Shown in pieces: positions 47,596 through 56,000 of a DNA stretch of 64,000 nucleotides. The stretch comes from CAWBUW01 sp963792075 (GTDB lineage: Bacteria; Chloroflexota; Anaerolineae; Anaerolineales; UBA4823), in the NCBI GenBank assembly GCA_963792075.1, contig CAWBUW010000002.1, forward strand, positions 1 through 64,000, read 5' to 3'. Position 1 is the first letter of the stretch; every line of letters begins with the position of its first letter. The notes below the pieces were generated by a model that worked only from the letters and a program-made list of their open reading frames with translations, was not told the DNA's origin and ran no database searches. Both the position numbers and the translations under genes were made by a program.

Positions 47596-49353
47596 TTACT
47601 CTATCCGGTTTGTAGAGTCATTGGCAGTGATTTGAAAGCCGGCGCTTTCTAGAAACATTGGCAGGCCAGCGACCAGCTTGCGGTTTTTCTCTTTTTCACC
47701 CTCTGGCAATGCTATCCACTCCACCAGATCTGGATTGGTCTTGGCTTGTATATCTTTTATGCCCGGCTTATAAGTCCAGCCATCCTTAATTTTTGCTTCA
47801 CTCCAGAGTTGGTGTTCCAATTGTGCCATGCTTTCGACTTGTTTTGCTGAGAATTTCATTGATGCCGCATCCCAATCGGTTAGCGGCGCAAGGCTGTACC
47901 CCACCTCTTTCAAAAGATCTGGGATGTGATATATCCAACGATAGTTATCGGCGCGGATTTGCTTGTCCAACTGCTTCCAGGGTCGCATGGTCGGATCTCT
48001 GGCATCCAGTTTCCCCATTTTTGTTTGGTGCTGAAGGTACTGCTCATGAGCTGCTCGCGCCAGGATATCACTGGCGGTCTCGTTCAGCAAATCGGGGGTG
48101 CAAGTATGGTCCAGGTAGCCAAACGCAAACAGGTGCTTGTAAGTTTGCTGATGATCCTGCAGCAGGCAGGCCAGCCCGCTTTCTTCTGCCATGCGAATAA
48201 CAATCGGGATGCCGCTTTCTGGCATCTGACGCAGTAGAACCAGACCAGCATGCAGACCCAGCGCATCATCATCCAGGCAGATATAGACTTGGGTGATAAC
48301 ATTTTTACCCTGCTCGTCCCACAGGAAGTCAGCTTTCTCGTATTCGGCAGAATAAATATCCATATCCAACGGATGGATTTCGCAGATCTTGGCGAGATGC
48401 GGATTACGGATTTGCAGCGAGGCAGCTTTGTGAATGGCATAGCGGTCAATCATTGTGATGGGCAGGCGCTTCTTTTCGCCGGAATTTTGGTGCCTCCAAT
48501 CGCGAGCCAGATGCAGTGCCACGTTTTCGCCCATCCAGCCTAAACCAACGATCAGCACGTGTGGGACCGGACCTTTTTCAGCCGGGTTTCCGTTCCAGGC
48601 CGGGTATTCATAGACCATCTGGCGTGCGCCGCGCTCGAACACATTGAACAATTCCATGCGTATAGGAACGCGTTCCAGGTTGCTTTCTTGGTGGCTCAGC
48701 AGCGCGCAAAGCTGCGGGTCAGTGATATGCACCAGGCATTTAAGTGGGTCGCCGGTGCGGTCCTTAACCAATACCTGCGATTGCACCAGGATAGCTGCAT
48801 TGATGCCATCTTCTTCGCAAACCGCGAACAGGCCGCGCGCCCATCGAACACCGGCGCGCTGCAGTAAGTTGGAATCTGCTGCATCGCCGATCAGCACAAA
48901 CATACCCTGTTCCCGACAAGATTCCAGCCATTTATTTTCTTCATCCTTTTCAACAATCACCACTTCGTCCCCGTTTCGGCGGAACTGTTGCGCCAGCAAG
49001 AAACCTTTCCGGCTGAGACCACAAATCACGATATGGTCTCGCAGCCGGCGCAGGCTCAGCATGCGGATTTGCTCCTTGAAGATTTCCATAAGACCTTTGA
49101 TGGCAGAGGCGGCGGCCAGCACTGGGATTAAAAAGCGAGCCAAGTCCAGCTCCAGCGGGATGGGCGGCGTGATACCTCCTGAATTCATCGGGATGAGCTG
49201 CAAAGTCAAGTACAAGTTATCCCAGAAGGAAGCAGTCAGGTTATGCCAGGCAGCATAGCGCGTAAAGCCGGCTATTCCCAAAACGAATAGCGCAACGCCG
49301 ATGATTCCAAGGATATACCATTGATACATTTCCTGGTTTGCTGACTTTTTCAT
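47596..49353 (-). CDS. Two-TM channel-like protein with RCK/TrkA-N domain and two RyR-like repeats
   Basis: 585 residues. TM1 ~12-32 (WYILGIIGVALFVLGIAGF), a pore-loop-like stretch 43-62 (FWDNLYLTLQLIPMNSGG), TM2 ~70-92. The canonical TVGYG filter is absent. Residues ~106-230 form a TrkA-N/RCK nucleotide-binding domain (DHIVICGLSRKGFLLAQQFR, VIVEKDEENKWL, GDAADSNLLQRAGV). A second Rossmann-like region follows (VLIVGLGWMGENVALHLA). The C-terminus has two RyR (PF02026)-type repeats: RAAHEQYLQ with DPTMRPWKQLD, and MAQLEHQLWSEAKIKDGWTY with NPDLVEWIALPEGEKEKNR. It is the third gene of the RyR/SLOG operon and the likely membrane effector. Domain calls are by pattern, not by search. Confidence 0.75.
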   Translation of the reverse strand: MKKSANQEMYQWYILGIIGVALFVLGIAGFTRYAAWHNLTASFWDNLYLTLQLIPMNSGGITPPIPLELDLARFLIPVLAAASAIKGLMEIFKEQIRMLSLRRLRDHIVICGLSRKGFLLAQQFRRNGDEVVIVEKDEENKWLESCREQGMFVLIGDAADSNLLQRAGVRWARGLFAVCEEDGINAAILVQSQVLVKDRTGDPLKCLVHITDPQLCALLSHQESNLERVPIRMELFNVFERGARQMVYEYPAWNGNPAEKGPVPHVLIVGLGWMGENVALHLARDWRHQNSGEKKRLPITMIDRYAIHKAASLQIRNPHLAKICEIHPLDMDIYSAEYEKADFLWDEQGKNVITQVYICLDDDALGLHAGLVLLRQMPESGIPIVIRMAEESGLACLLQDHQQTYKHLFAFGYLDHTCTPDLLNETASDILARAAHEQYLQHQTKMGKLDARDPTMRPWKQLDKQIRADNYRWIYHIPDLLKEVGYSLAPLTDWDAASMKFSAKQVESMAQLEHQLWSEAKIKDGWTYKPGIKDIQAKTNPDLVEWIALPEGEKEKNRKLVAGLPMFLESAGFQITANDSTNRIE

Positions 49354-49455
49354 TTTTCCCTTCTGAAAGGATAAGGCTTACTGCTTGTGGTTTTCTCTTC
49401 AAAACCTGGTTAAGGTTCTACAAAAGCTCTTTTCAATCCAGGTGTCGATCTGGGA

Positions 49456-50058
49456 TTAAAGCCTCTCAAAGGTCACCAATCCCTGCTTTGCCTCCAAACT
49501 GAGGGATTCTGTCGTACCCGGCTTGCGGTTGCCGCAGTGCACCCAGGCCAGTGGCAGGCCAAGCTGGCGCGCCACTCCCACAACTTGCCCTGTGCCGCCC
49601 TGACCCTGCGCCTCTTGCCCGTCCCATAGCGCGATGAGCACATCACAGTTCTCTAAAATATAGCGCCCCACCTGCAAATAGGCCGCGTCGCGAGTGGCGC
49701 AAGGCGGAAGCTGCACGACTTCTATGGCGCGACTGAATAAGTTATAGAATTCCTGTCTCGATTCAGGCTCCGGGAAATCTTCCAGGTATGTTTCGATCGG
49801 CAATGGCAGCGGTACCAGCAGGTTGGCACCACGCCCCAACAGGAAATTAGCCACCAGGCGGTCAGCACCCTCCGCCAGCGGCGAGATCAGCAGCCACAAA
49901 GCCTCGGGAAATCTGTTTTCAATCCGCTCGCAGGCCTGACGCAGCCCACCCATAAGTTTATCGCTTTCGGTCAAGAAGCGGTGCCCCGTCACACCTACCC
50001 GGAGTTTGGAACGCTGTCTTAGCTCAAAGGCTTGAGCGGCGGAGCTTGACGATGGCAT
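49456..50058 (-). CDS. SLOG-superfamily-like nucleotide-sensor protein
   Basis: 200 residues. Rossmannoid SLOG/LOG-like features: LRVGVTGHRFL (21-29, first strand and turn), SPLAEGADRLVA (59-70), LGRGANLLVPLPLP (74-87), DVLIALWDGQ (139-148) and the Gly-rich GQGGTGQVVGVA (152-163). SLOG domains bind or process nucleotides and often pair with effectors in bacterial conflict systems; the TRPM channel N-terminus is a eukaryotic relative. It overlaps the upstream gene by 35 bases, so the two are tightly coupled. 102 bases separate it from the channel gene. Confidence 0.72.
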   Translation of the reverse strand: MPSSSSAAQAFELRQRSKLRVGVTGHRFLTESDKLMGGLRQACERIENRFPEALWLLISPLAEGADRLVANFLLGRGANLLVPLPLPIETYLEDFPEPESRQEFYNLFSRAIEVVQLPPCATRDAAYLQVGRYILENCDVLIALWDGQEAQGQGGTGQVVGVARQLGLPLAWVHCGNRKPGTTESLSLEAKQGLVTFERL

Positions 50059-52756
50059 AACCGGCTCTCCTCAGGATTTCGGTGTAGCCCAGAATCTGGT
50101 CGCGGTCCTTTTGCTTTTCGGCTTCTGGCAGCTCGGCGCAGTCCATTTTATCGGCTAAGTTGGGATAGCGCTTTACGATTTCTTCTGGTGTCATCGCCCG
50201 CCACGGCAGTAGTGTTGGATTGGTCATTTTGGCATCATCCTCTAGCGCGCCATAATGCCAGCCTTTGGAGATGGCATCCTGCAAATAGCGGTCGTGTTCC
50301 ATTTCGGACAGCTTTTCCAGGTCTGTGCCAGGGAAGTTGAAGGGAGGCTCGTTGCTGCGCGCCTGAACCATAATATAGCCAATCGACGCCAGTTTTTCGG
50401 CGATGCTGCGCACTGCGTTTCGGTTGCTTTCCTGGTAATATTCGGGAATCTCAGCATAGGGTCTCAGCAGGGGGCGGGTTTTCAACTTATCATCGCGCAC
50501 CGGCCCATATGTGAAGCCCTGGGCTTTCATCCGTTCGCAGTAGATTTCATGATTAATGGCAGCCAGGCGCTCCAATGTTTTGCCATCTAACACGATTTGC
50601 TGCACCCATGCCAGAAAGTCCTGTCCATCCACGTGCAAGTCAAGCTGCGCTTCTGATGGCAGGCTGGATTGGTCAAAATGGCTCTTCCCTGCCAGGTTGC
50701 TCATGCCGATGATTGCTTCCATGGAGCGCGCCCCGTGCTTATAAAGCCGTGTTTTCAGTAGCGCCCGCAACACATTGTTATCGATCTTCAACTTGCCTTT
50801 GGGGCTGCGGTTCTCAAAGATCTGCGGTATATTCAGCCACAGAATCGAACGCAGCAGAATAGCCCGCCGCACCAGGTAGAATGGATCCGAGACCGTCTCA
50901 TCTTTACCGGGCTCGGGCGGATTGGCGCCCATGATGTTGACGTAGCCGCGCAGCCGGCTGATAAAATCGGGCGCTTTGGCATCTCGGTAGGTTTCGGATT
51001 CACGGACGAAATCTTCAATTGAGTGACAGATGCCGCCGGCAAAGACGAAGATGGCTTTGCCAATGGGATGCAGAAGCTGTCGTTCCATGAATTTGCCATC
51101 TTGCATCGGTGCCAGGAAATAGCGCAGCCAGCCGAATTTTTGCTTATCAAAAACAGAATCGAATTCGTCCCAGAAAACCAGAGGTGTTTTTCCTGCCAGG
51201 TTCAAGTCGCGCACCTGGTGAAAGGCGGCAAACAGCTCTTCGACCGAGCCAAACTGCGAAAGATTGAAGGTAATATCTTCAATTTCACCCGGGCGCAGCG
51301 CTTTGGCTACCTGCGTAATGCCAAAGGACTTGCCCGATCCAGGAGGTCCAAAAACAGCAATGTTCAAGGGGCGCTTGGGCTTCTCTTGCGCGCAGTACTC
51401 GTTCACCAGCATGCGGATGCTGCGGAAGCTTTCGATCTCGCGTCGATCCACTGTCAGGAGGTTGCCAAACTTCCCCAGCGGCACATTCGCCAGCGCGGCA
51501 TCTGCGCCCTCCAGCAGAATCCGGGCGGCTAAAGAATCCAGGTCGCCGAGGCTGGATTGCTGCAGGATGGTCCAGATGCCCGGCAGCACCGGCTTATGTT
51601 CTGCCGGAAACGGCGTTGGGTCTAATAAGCGTGTGGGGAACTGGATATCGACTGTAGCGAAGGGGCCTTCTTTGAACTGTTCCAATTCCTGGACTATTCC
51701 CTTGAATGGGAAAGCCAACTGAGGGCGGGAGGTGCTCACACTCAGGTATTCATAACCCTCGACATGCAGCTTGCGCAGGGCTCCCAAGCCAGCCTTGATG
51801 GCCCGGGAAAGATCTGGTGCCTCGGGATTCACCATCAGCTCGCGTACCAGGCTGGCTGCCAGACAGGTATTGTATCCCATCATCTTGCCCGGATAATTTT
51901 GCTCCCACAGGCCTTCGATGACCTGGGGATCAAAGAACAGGGAGCAGTGCGGGTAAGCCAGGCCAGTCTGCGTTTCTGTTTTATCCAGCCAGATGGCACC
52001 CGCGGCGCTGAAAGAGACGATGACATGCGCGCAGCGGGAGACGGCGTTCACCTTCGGGTTGTACACCAGCTCCCAGGCGACATCTTGCGCCGTGCGTTCC
52101 CACGACAGCTCACTGCTGATCTGGACTTCTGAAAGGCGCAGATCTTTAACGGACAGTACCACGATCAAGCGGTCAGCCCAGTTCTTGTACAGCTCCTCCC
52201 ATAGCTCGCCTTGGGCCAGCGGGCGGGCCATCTTGATCACCACCCATGGCCTGGGGCCTTTCTTCGCAGGGTGGGTGAGGGCTTTGGGCCACTGGCTGCG
52301 GTCGGAGCGGAAGCCGAGGTTGGCGTCATCCAGCACGAGGATGCCTGGATTGGCGGTATCACTGTCCAGCGGCGGGATGAGGCGGTGCACGGCCTGCGTG
52401 ATTCCCAGAAAATCCTTCACGCGCCAGGTTTTTGGCTTTTTTATGTCTTCGGGTGCGGTTGTGCGGGGGACCATTCCCCACGAAGCGTATGAATGGATGT
52501 AGCGATCATCTTCTGGGGTGATACTGGCGCGGGGGATGGTCACCCGGTGCAGCTTCCAGTCTTCACTGCGAGATTGGATGATCTCGGCAACCAGGTCGGT
52601 CAGAAGCAGAGATCCGCCAAAATTCCAGCAGATTTGGGAGGGCGGGGTCTCATGCCAGACCGAGGCAGCCCCTTTATCAACCAGGTTGACGATATTCCAA
52701 TCCAGGGCAATATCGCCGGCAACGACGATTTCTTTAGTTTTTGGCTCTGTAGACAA
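50024..52756 (-). CDS. Ribokinase-like / AAA+ ATPase / double RyR-repeat protein
   Basis: 910 residues, first gene of the operon. Residues ~8-360 resemble a PfkB/ribokinase-fold kinase: EIVVAGDIALDWNIVN, NFGGSLLLTDLVAEI, VLDDANLGFRSD, HVIVSFSAAGAIWL, and a C-terminal helix where GAGD is expected (GYNTCLAASLVREL), so it may be inactive. Residues ~465-700 form a AAA+ ATPase: Walker A GPPGSGKS (470-477), Walker B VFWDEFDS (Asp530). Residues ~730-805 and 818-905 are RyR-like repeats (GFTYGPVRDD with RPLLRPYAEIPE; KGWHYGALEDD with NPTLLPWRAMTPEE). The RyR repeats are shared with the channel protein. Likely a sensor or switch; substrate unknown. Confidence 0.75.
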   Translation of the reverse strand: MSTEPKTKEIVVAGDIALDWNIVNLVDKGAASVWHETPPSQICWNFGGSLLLTDLVAEIIQSRSEDWKLHRVTIPRASITPEDDRYIHSYASWGMVPRTTAPEDIKKPKTWRVKDFLGITQAVHRLIPPLDSDTANPGILVLDDANLGFRSDRSQWPKALTHPAKKGPRPWVVIKMARPLAQGELWEELYKNWADRLIVVLSVKDLRLSEVQISSELSWERTAQDVAWELVYNPKVNAVSRCAHVIVSFSAAGAIWLDKTETQTGLAYPHCSLFFDPQVIEGLWEQNYPGKMMGYNTCLAASLVRELMVNPEAPDLSRAIKAGLGALRKLHVEGYEYLSVSTSRPQLAFPFKGIVQELEQFKEGPFATVDIQFPTRLLDPTPFPAEHKPVLPGIWTILQQSSLGDLDSLAARILLEGADAALANVPLGKFGNLLTVDRREIESFRSIRMLVNEYCAQEKPKRPLNIAVFGPPGSGKSFGITQVAKALRPGEIEDITFNLSQFGSVEELFAAFHQVRDLNLAGKTPLVFWDEFDSVFDKQKFGWLRYFLAPMQDGKFMERQLLHPIGKAIFVFAGGICHSIEDFVRESETYRDAKAPDFISRLRGYVNIMGANPPEPGKDETVSDPFYLVRRAILLRSILWLNIPQIFENRSPKGKLKIDNNVLRALLKTRLYKHGARSMEAIIGMSNLAGKSHFDQSSLPSEAQLDLHVDGQDFLAWVQQIVLDGKTLERLAAINHEIYCERMKAQGFTYGPVRDDKLKTRPLLRPYAEIPEYYQESNRNAVRSIAEKLASIGYIMVQARSNEPPFNFPGTDLEKLSEMEHDRYLQDAISKGWHYGALEDDAKMTNPTLLPWRAMTPEEIVKRYPNLADKMDCAELPEAEKQKDRDQILGYTEILRRAGYAIVKLRRSSL

Positions 52757-53035
52757 TTGCTACCTCCAGCGCGCTTTTGAGAATTCTCTCGTTAGTGTAT
52801 ATCAAGTTCGAAAAGGATTATACTCGCTTCTCCACTGCTCAAGCGACGTTGCTATGGATTGTTCAACCTGAATTCCAATAGGGCGATTGCATTTGCCCTA
52901 TACGGGCAGCGCAATCCCGTAAAATGGGGGCTGGGGGGTGAAACATGATGTACCCCTGAAAGTGAGTAAAAGGGTTATACTAATTTACTTACTTTAAAAT
53001 CATATAGATGGCCCCGGGAAGGACACTACCTGCCT
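52757..53035. promoter_or_regulatory. Divergent promoter region of the RyR operon and the NACHT gene
   Basis: 279 bases between two divergent starts (ATG 52756 minus and TTG 53036 plus). AT-rich in the part next to the plus gene (TATACTAATTTACTTACTTT). GGAAGGA at 53017-53023 is the ribosome site for TTG 53036. I cannot assign one convincing -35/-10 pair for either strand. The shared region suggests joint control. Confidence 0.5.
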
Positions 53036-56000
53036 TTGTTCAAACGCTTTTTCAAGTCAAAAATCCAAAAACTCGTTGAACAACAGATCAAAACAGCGAG
53101 CCTTCCAGCCGCGGCGGTCAAACCTGCTTCTTCTCCGGCTGCCGGCCTCCCGCCCGAGATGGATGGCAGCTACGCTTTCCGTACCCCGTCCGCCTTGCCA
53201 GGAGGCTTAGACGGAACAAAGAAAGCAATCCCTGAGCGCCCGGCGGCTCCCGCCCAGAGCTCACCTGGTGCCGGACGATCGCCTAACGCCGGGCAATTGA
53301 CTGCCTCGCACACCCAACGCTGGCAAACAGTGTACGTGTTCATCAGCTCCACATTCAATGATATGCACGCCGAGCGGGACTACCTGGTGAAGCAGGTCTT
53401 TCCCGAACTACGTGAATGGTGCGAACAGCACCGCCTGCACCTGGTGGATATCGACCTGCGTTGGGGCGTGACCGAGCAAGACGCCACACAAAACAAGCGC
53501 GTGGTGCAGGTCTGCCTGGATCGCATCGACCAGTGCCGGCCTTTCTTTTTGTGCTTTTTAGGTCAGCGGCGCGGTTGGGTCCCGGCATTGGAAGATGTTT
53601 CACCAGAGACATTGGCTGCTTTTCCGAGTTTGAACAAACACCTGGGCAAGCTTTCGGTGACCGAGCTGGAGATCCTTCATGCTTTGATTGAACCACTGCG
53701 CCAGGGTGAAGCTTACCAACCGGTGAAATTTGCATTTTTCTATGCCCGGGATGGGAGTTACCTGACCGATCTGCCGCAAGAGCCAGTCCAACTTCGGGAA
53801 ATTTATACAGATCAGGATACCAACCCGAGCCAAAACCTTCTTCAGCAGGCTGGAAGCGGCGACAATTTCCAGGCGAAACCCTACTGCGCCCGCTGGGATG
53901 CATCGGCGGTTACGCCAGAGTTAGCTTTCCCATTGGTCTGCTCTTCCTCACAGCCTGCCAACCTGGATCGCTGGCGCAAACAATGGCAATCCGCTGGGAT
54001 ACCCGTACAAGGCGATTCCATCCTGGAGCAGGCTTCCCTCATCGCACAAGCCACGGCTTTCAACCGTCGTCTGACAGCCGGCAGGTTGGGTGATTTCACC
54101 ACGGACGGCGTTCCGCTTAAGGCCGCCATCCTGCAGGATTTACAGCAAGCGATCGCGAACCAGTTCCCTGATCACATGCGTTTGCCTGTAGATACCGTCC
54201 TACAGCGCGAGCTGGATGAACAAGAACAGTTCATCCAGGCTGCTGGCGCGGGCTTTATCCCCCGGGCAGGCGATTTCGAAAACCTGGATTTATACATCCA
54301 TATCCCCGATCAACGCTTGCTGGTGTTAGCCGCGCCGGGCGGTGCAGGAAAATCCACCTTGCTGGCGAACTGGCTACTGCGCCTGAGGGAAAATCCTGCT
54401 GGTAACCAACCCGCGATCTTCTTCCGTTTCATTGGTAACAGCCAGGCGTCCGGTAATGTGGATAGCCTTTTGCGTTCGATCTTGGAAGAAGCCAGCAGCC
54501 TGGTCCCAATACCCATCCAGGTTCCGCTGGAAGCTCAAAAGCTATCCGAAACCTGGGCAAAGCTGCTCAGCGAGGCGCTGGGGAAGCCCTGCCTGGTCGT
54601 CCTGGATGCGCTGGATCAACTGGATAGCAGCCTGAGCAACCTGGCGTGGCTGCCGCAGATGCTGCCGCCCAATCTCAAGGTGATTGCCAGTTTCCAGCGA
54701 GGAAGGCCAGAATCAGAAGCCCTTATTCGTTCGCTCCAAGAAACCGGGTTGGCGCGCATCCTGGAAGTCAAGCCTTTCGATTCACTGGATGACCGGCGCA
54801 AGCTGGTGCAGGAAACCCTCAGCCAATACTTGAAAGAACTCGATGCGGCACAGTTGGAAAAACTGATCCAGCTTCCTGGAGCGGAAAACCCACTGTATCT
54901 CAAAGTGCTGCTTTCTGAGCTGCGCGTCTTTGGCGTGTTCAGCGGTTTGGGTGAAAAAATCGCAGCATTTGGAGCCGACCCCCAACGCGCTTTCAACGGC
55001 GTGCTGGAAAGGCTGGAAAGCGACCCGGCGTATTCACCCCTCCCACCAGCACAGGTTGCTCCGCTGATCTTCGCGCTGCTGGCTGCTTCTCGCCACGGGT
55101 TGGCGGTGGATGAGCTGGCAGCTTTACTGGTTCAGGAAATGAGCCTGGACCAGGCACAGCTTGAAGCAGCCCGTCAGGCTGTCAACCTGTTCTTACGCCA
55201 GGTGCGCCCGTTCTTGGCCCGCCGTGAGGGTCGTTACGACTTCTTCTATGCCAGTTTCCGCAGTGCGGCCCTGCAGCGTTATGCAGTTCCGGCGGGGCAA
55301 GCAGAGACACTCACCCAGCGCAGCCTTGCTGACTGGCACCGAGCCCTGGCACGTTTCTTCCAACCAGAAACGGAACAATCTTTCTGGTTGGAGCGCAGCC
55401 AAAAGCTCCCCCATGTTCGCAAAACAGCCGAGCTACCCTACCACCTGGCAATGAGTGGGCAGAGCGAGGCTTTCACAACTTGTTTGACGAATTTCGAGTT
55501 TATCTATGCAAAACTGACCGCTTCTGGCTGCACAGAGCTGATGCAGGATTATGCACTCGCTTCCAGCCTGCCCCTCGCCACGGCGCAGGCGGCAAGTTTG
55601 ACCGCCCTTCAAAAAGCCCTGCGGCTGTCTCAGCGCAGCCTGGCGCATTTGCCAGACCTGCTCGCCGGGCAGCTCATTGGACGGTTGCAGGGAACTCCCG
55701 GCAAAGAGATCGCCGGCTTGCTCAAACAGGCTGCGCGCTGGACGGAGCAACCCTGGCTGCGCCCGATCCAGGTCCCGCTGAAAAAGCCCAATTCAACGCT
55801 GCTGAACACCCTTTCGGTTTCCAGCAACCGGTTGATCGCTTTTGCTGCGTGTGCCGATGGGCGCAGAGCCGTCACACTCAGTCAGGATCTAAGCGCCGCA
55901 CACCTGTCATTGAAATTGTGGGACGTACAAACCGGCAAGCGCCTGTGGCTGCAACACATTCCCGCCGGAGAGAAAGCGAACCGCGTGATCCTCGCACCCG

